From Paenibacillus sp. P25 (GTDB taxonomy: Bacteria > Bacillota > Bacilli > Paenibacillales > NBRC-103111), in the NCBI GenBank assembly GCA_024704175.1, contig CP085629.1, forward strand, positions 620,001 through 684,000: a DNA stretch of 64,000 nucleotides. Reading direction: 5' to 3'. Each line of letters starts with the position of its first letter. Position 1 is the stretch's first letter. Both the position numbers and the translations under genes were made by a program. Under the pieces are notes generated by a model, which made no database searches, was not told the origin of the DNA, and saw nothing but the letters and a program-made list of their open reading frames with translations. Below, one piece after another: positions 60,604 to 64,000 of the stretch.

Positions 60604-62570
60604 GTGGATCGTTACCCTTTTGCCTATGATCATTCCCGGCCCTTTATCGAACAGGTGTCGGCCTGGATCGCGGATGTGTTTTACGACGTGCTGCCGGAAT
60701 CCGGGTTTGAAGTTCGGGACGAGCAGATATATATGGCCTTTCAGCTGGAAAGAGCGTTTGCGGAGAAGCAGACGATCTTTGCGGAAGCGGGCGTCGGTAC
60801 GGGAAAAACGTTAGTCTACTTGTTATATGCCGTTTGTTACGCGCGTTATCATCGCAAGCCGGTGATTATCGCCTGTGCGGACGAATCTTTGATTGAACAG
60901 CTCGTGAAGTCCGAGGGGGATATTGCGAAGCTGGCGGAGCACCTCCATATGAAGATTGATGCCAGGCTGGGCAAGTCGCTTGATCAATACGCCTGCCTGG
61001 TGAAGCTGGACGAAGCGCGGCTTGGTCATGAGGAACCGGGGCTGTACCAAGAGATCTACGAGGGGCTGCCCGAATTCGTCCGGAATCCGGGAACGCTCCA
61101 GGCATTTCATGCTTACGGTGACCGCAAGCATTATCCTCATTTGACGGATGCGCAGTGGAGCAAGATCGGCTGGGACACGTTCCAAGACTGCTTCGTCTGC
61201 GATAAAAGACACCGCGCGGCCAGACGCTGTCCCGGGAACATTACCGGCGGGCGGCGGATCTTATCATCTGCTCGCACGATTTTTATATGGAGCATCTGTG
61301 GACATACGAAGGCAGGAAACGGGAGGGACAGCCGCCGCCGCTGCCGGAGCACTGCGCCGTTGTCTTCGACGAAGGTCATCTGCTGGAAGCCGCCGCCCAG
61401 AAGGCGCTCACTTACAAGCTGAAGCATATCGTCTTTGAAGAGGTGATTACCCGGCTATTAAAAGGGGAAGTGCGCGAATCCTTTGCCGTGCTGATCGACG
61501 AGGCTATTCTGCAAAGCGAGTCGCTGTTCGAGCTGCTCGAGCGGCAGGCGATCGCCATCCCCGGCTCCGATCGGAAGCAGATCCTGCTTACCGGTACCCT
61601 GCTGGAGGAGATCCGCCGGTTCCGGGAGATCCTGGCGTCCATCGAAGAGGAGCTGGTATTCGAAAGCGAGCTGTTTACGCTGAACCAATATCAGCCGCGC
61701 ATCGTTGAAGAGCATCTGGAGATGATGCAGAAGGCGCTGAGTCTGTTTGATGAGTCCGGCGATGTGATCTGCTGGGCGACGGAAAGCGTGAACGGACTTT
61801 CCCTTGTGATCATGCCAAGAACGGTCAAGGAGGTGCTGCGGGAGCGGCTCTTTAGTTCGTCCATGCCCGTCGTATTCTCCTCCGCAACGCTGTCGGTAGG
61901 CGGTTCCTTCAGCTACGTAGCGGAAAGCCTCGGGATCGAGCGGTACTTGTCTTTTTCCGTAGAGTCGTCGTACGATTATGAGCATCAAATGGAAGTTATT
62001 GCGCCGAAATGGTCCTACCGGGGAACATTTTCCGAGAAAATGAAGGCGGCTGTCCGGCTGCTCGTAAGCACGGAAGGAAGGGCCTTGATATTGTTCCGGG
62101 ACAAAGAGGAACTGAAACGGTTCAAGGAGGAAATTCCCCACTATCCCGAGTGCGCCGGGATGCATTTCCGGTTCGAGGGCGACGGGGAAATCAGCCATTT
62201 GATCGCCGGGTTCCAGCGGGAGGAGCACAGCATTTTATGTGCCGTCAGCTTATGGGAAGGGCTCGATGTCCCCGGACCGTCTCTATCGAACGTGATTATA
62301 TGGTCGCTGCCTTTTCCGCCGCACGATCCCGTCTTTATGGCGAAGCGCCAGGCGTCAGCCGCTCCGTTTGAAGAAGTGGATATGCCTTACATGCTGCTGC
62401 GTCTGAGACAGGGGATGGGGCGGCTCATCCGGTCCCGTGAAGATCGGGGCATTGTTGCTATTTTCAGCGAGGAATTTCCGGGGCAGGAGGCGGTTTGGGA
62501 GCGGATTAAGGAACTGCTGCCGCCCGGAGTGGGGCTGAAGGAATCGCTCGAAACGAACGTCCGTCAGTAA
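60604..62570 (+). CDS. DinG/YoaA-type ATP-dependent DNA helicase (one frameshift)
   Basis: XPD-like superfamily 2 helicase of about 655 residues. Walker A AEAGVGTGKTLVYLL, DEAH box VVFDEGHLLEAA, motif VVFSSATLSVGG, late motifs SLWEGLDVPGPSLSNVIIW and RQGMGRLIRSREDRG. Iron-sulfur ligands are CLVK and CFVC plus a Cys restored by repair: CACCGCGCGGC near 61214 should be CACCGCTGCGGC (HRCGQTL), a lost T at GCTGC. GTG 60604 follows AGGCAGGATCACA. The protein is shorter than Bacillus DinG, lacking the exonuclease domain. Role: repair of R-loops or structured DNA. Confidence 0.87.
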
Positions 62571-62803
62571 CGGGCAGGGAAGGGTGTGCAAAGGAGAAAG
62601 CGTGAAGCGGGTAACAGCGCGGATCGCTTTTTTTAAAAGTGAGGGGTACGGATTCTGGATAGAATAGATTTATTCAAGAACAGAAACTTCAATCATTCCG
62701 TTTATTGACGATGCTGCAGCAGGGATGATAGGTTAAATTCATGGGGAACTTAACCTATGGGTATAGTCAGTTTTACAATTTAACGGAAGAAGGTGCGGAT
62801 TCA

Positions 62804-63338
62804 TTGAGCCCATTAGCGGAAATTCAAATTCGGGATGCGGGCGAGCAGGACCGCGAAGCGATTCGGAAGCTTATGCTGGAGGCTTATGAACAATACGCGA
62901 CCGTATTGTCCAAGGAGAGATGGGAGCAGTACAGGGATTCCATATCGGCTTCCGTGGAAGGAGAAGGACCGTCGGCCAGGATCGTTGCGGTGCTGGACGG
63001 GGAGGTGGTCGGCGGCGTACAGATGTATTTGTCGTCGGAAGAGGCCTATGGGAGACCCGAGCTCGAAATCCATTCCCCCATCATCCGGCTCGCTCGCCGT
63101 CTCGCCCAAAGCAAGAGGGCGGGGCATAGCGACAGCGCTGATCAAGGAGAGCGTCAGGCGCTCGCTGGAGCTCGGGGCGTCTGAACTTCACCTGCATACC
63201 TCGGATATGATGGAAGCCGCTGTAAGGCTGTACGAACGGCTGGGCTTCGAGCGGGCGCACGACAAGGAATTTCATAACGGCGAGACGCTGGTCAAGTGCT
63301 ACAGGCTGCAGCTGAAGGAAGCCATTCTAAAGATATGA
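62804..63338 (+). CDS. GNAT-family N-acetyltransferase (one frameshift)
   Basis: Acetyl-CoA-dependent acyltransferase of about 177 residues. EIQIRDAGEQDREAIRKLMLEAYEQY begins the fold, ARIVAVLDGEVVGGVQMYL follows, and after an extra C near 63091 (CGGCTCGCTCG for CGGCTGCTCG) comes LLAVSPKARGRGIATALIKESV, which contains the acetyl-CoA loop, then LHTSDMMEAAVRLYERLGFER. TTG 62804 with GAAGGTG upstream fits the family start better than ATG 62741. Substrate unknown. Confidence 0.83.
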
Positions 63339-63715
63339 TACACGATAAGTAGGGGAGGTTATTCCCAAAGTCATTTATTTGGTGAGCATCTTAGGATAAT
63401 AGCTAACTCGTCTGCCGCCAGGTTAGGCGGCAGCAGAATTATGTCATCTAATCGAATGACAGCCGCATTAACGATTCGAACAGTGGTTTTAAGGATGTCT
63501 ATATGGTTGGGTGGTACCCCCATTTTACTAAAGGATGTTTTTTTTTGTTTTACAAAAAAGAAAAAAGGGACCATCCTTTGTTAATACTTGGCTTTTAGGA
63601 GTCCCTTTTGCTAATACTTGCCGTCTAACGAAGAACGTTAGAGCTAAACAATTCGATCGCCGGCAAGATCGATTTTTCTTTAGGCTGAAAATCAACACTG
63701 AGGTTAAATATAGTC
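63339..63715. other. Intergenic region with hairpins, no gene
   Basis: Contains CTGCCGCC/GGCGGCAG (63412-63433) without a T run, and AAAGGATG/CATCCTTTG (63530-63580) flanking a T/A-rich stretch. The segment GGTTGGGTGGTACCCCC (63506-63522) resembles both the outer end of the Tn3 element (GGTGGTACCCC) and, loosely, a T-box core; neither can be supported. Confidence 0.5.
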
Positions 63716-64000
63716 TTATTTTAAAGCAATGGTTTGCCATTTCTCCGTATTATTATCAACATCTACACTAAAAAAAGTTAAGGAAGATGCCGTGCCCTTG
63801 GCAATGAAAAAGGGCCCTTCGAAATTTTCGATTCTTCCACTATCCAGCCTATAGAAAGTGGCATGAATTCCGGAGATATCATCCGTTGCCGCAAGGGCAA
63901 CGTTCCATCCTCCTTCGACCGGCGTTGCCACTGCGGTGGTAACCGGAGGTGTCAAATCGACCCAATCCCAGATTTTCACCTTCGTTCGAATCATGTAGGA
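63716..64000 (-). CDS. C-terminal end of a secreted protein with OmpL47-like beta domain
   Basis: The frame is open to the end of the window, so only the last 94 residues are seen. PPVTTAVATPVEGGWNVALAATDDISGIHATFYRLDSG... GPFFIAKGTASSLTFFSVDVDNNTE follows the pattern of the small beta-sandwich repeats (OmpL47 type) found in large cell-surface or carbohydrate-active secreted proteins of Paenibacillus. The catalytic or binding part lies outside. Confidence 0.7.
   Translation of the reverse strand, partial: SYMIRTKVKIWDWVDLTPPVTTAVATPVEGGWNVALAATDDISGIHATFYRLDSGRIENFEGPFFIAKGTASSLTFFSVDVDNNTEKWQTIALK

Noticed and set aside
63506..63522. End of a second Tn3 element (GGTGGTACCCCC)
   Set aside because: Similarity to the transposon end stops after about 14 bases, too short to separate from chance.
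63500..63640. T-box riboswitch (GGGTGGTACC core)
   Set aside because: The core reads GGGTGGTACCCCC rather than GGGTGGNACCGCG, no Stem I motifs are seen, and no gene on the plus strand follows.
1..64000. CRISPR array, prophage or replication origin
   Set aside because: No regularly spaced repeats, no phage structural genes and no DnaA-box cluster with dnaA or repA were found.

Overview
The window looks like the chromosome of a spore-forming, low-to-mid GC Firmicute, most probably a Paenibacillus or close relative. Supporting genes are two alpha/beta-type small acid-soluble spore proteins, a CotF-like coat protein, YtaF, a Bacillus-type PdxK, NrdR, an ECF41 sigma factor and a Bacillus-style rhamnose operon. 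Gene starts have strong GGAGG-type ribosome binding sites, and TTG and GTG starts are common.

Layout. 1-3.9 kb: phosphate uptake (pstS end, pstC, pstA, pstB, phoU). 4.0-5.8 kb: an EAL-CBS-GGDEF cyclic-di-GMP protein behind its own set of Pho-box-like repeats. 5.9-13.3 kb: housekeeping and spore genes (HAD phosphatase, polA, mutM, ytaF, coaE, lytic transglycosylase, SASP, nrdR). 13.3-15.8 kb: tRNA-Ala with a duplicated 3' end, then an ArsR-rhodanese regulator and its MFS transporter. 16.1-18.9 kb: FAD oxidoreductase plus ECF41 sigma factor and a VOC protein. 18.9-22.3 kb: small zinc-ribbon protein, pdxK, coat protein, transglutaminase-like protein and a 249-bp palindromic element. 22.3-26.5 kb: AraC regulator and a three-gene sugar operon (Gfo/Idh/MocA, DUF993, sugar phosphate isomerase). 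26.6-36.0 kb: a divergent nmrA-like/hxlR pair whose hxlR is split by an 8,032-bp Tn4430-like Tn3-family transposon with perfect 5-bp target duplications; its cargo is a decayed MarR/ArsA group, a DUF2269 protein and an esterase. 36-41.3 kb: cytochrome P450, lactonase-like amidohydrolase, and a TetR-controlled DHA2 exporter. 41.7-47.9 kb: L-rhamnose operon (rhaEW, an ASRT-family protein, rhaI, rhaB, rhaR). 48-53.9 kb: SPL-like radical SAM protein, MmyB-type regulator, FabF, second SASP, multicopper oxidase and two very small proteins. 53.9-60.5 kb: two MarR regulators and an efflux operon with two adaptor proteins, a DHA2 pump and a secreted protein. 60.6-64 kb: DinG-type helicase, GNAT acetyltransferase and the end of a secreted surface protein.

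A dominant property of the sequence is its many single-base insertions and deletions. They break genes that cannot plausibly be dead (polA three times, pstA, pstB, mutM) and even the T-stem of tRNA-Ala. Most can be repaired by changing one base of a G or C run, and a striking subset sits at the motif GCTGC or its complement GCAGC. I read these as consensus errors and annotate the repaired genes as single features. In contrast, tnpA in the transposon carries three in-frame stop codons that look like true C-to-T decay, and the ArsA-like gene has a large internal deletion.

The most interesting leads are: the shared Pho-box geometry of pstC and the cyclic-di-GMP gene; the GCTGC error hotspot, which may report cytosine methylation; the ECF41 promoter in front of its partner oxidoreductase; the ASRT protein inside a rhamnose operon; the uncharacterised Gfo-DUF993-isomerase operon; the transposon inside hxlR with its autoregulated MarR cargo; and the duplicated tRNA 3' end.
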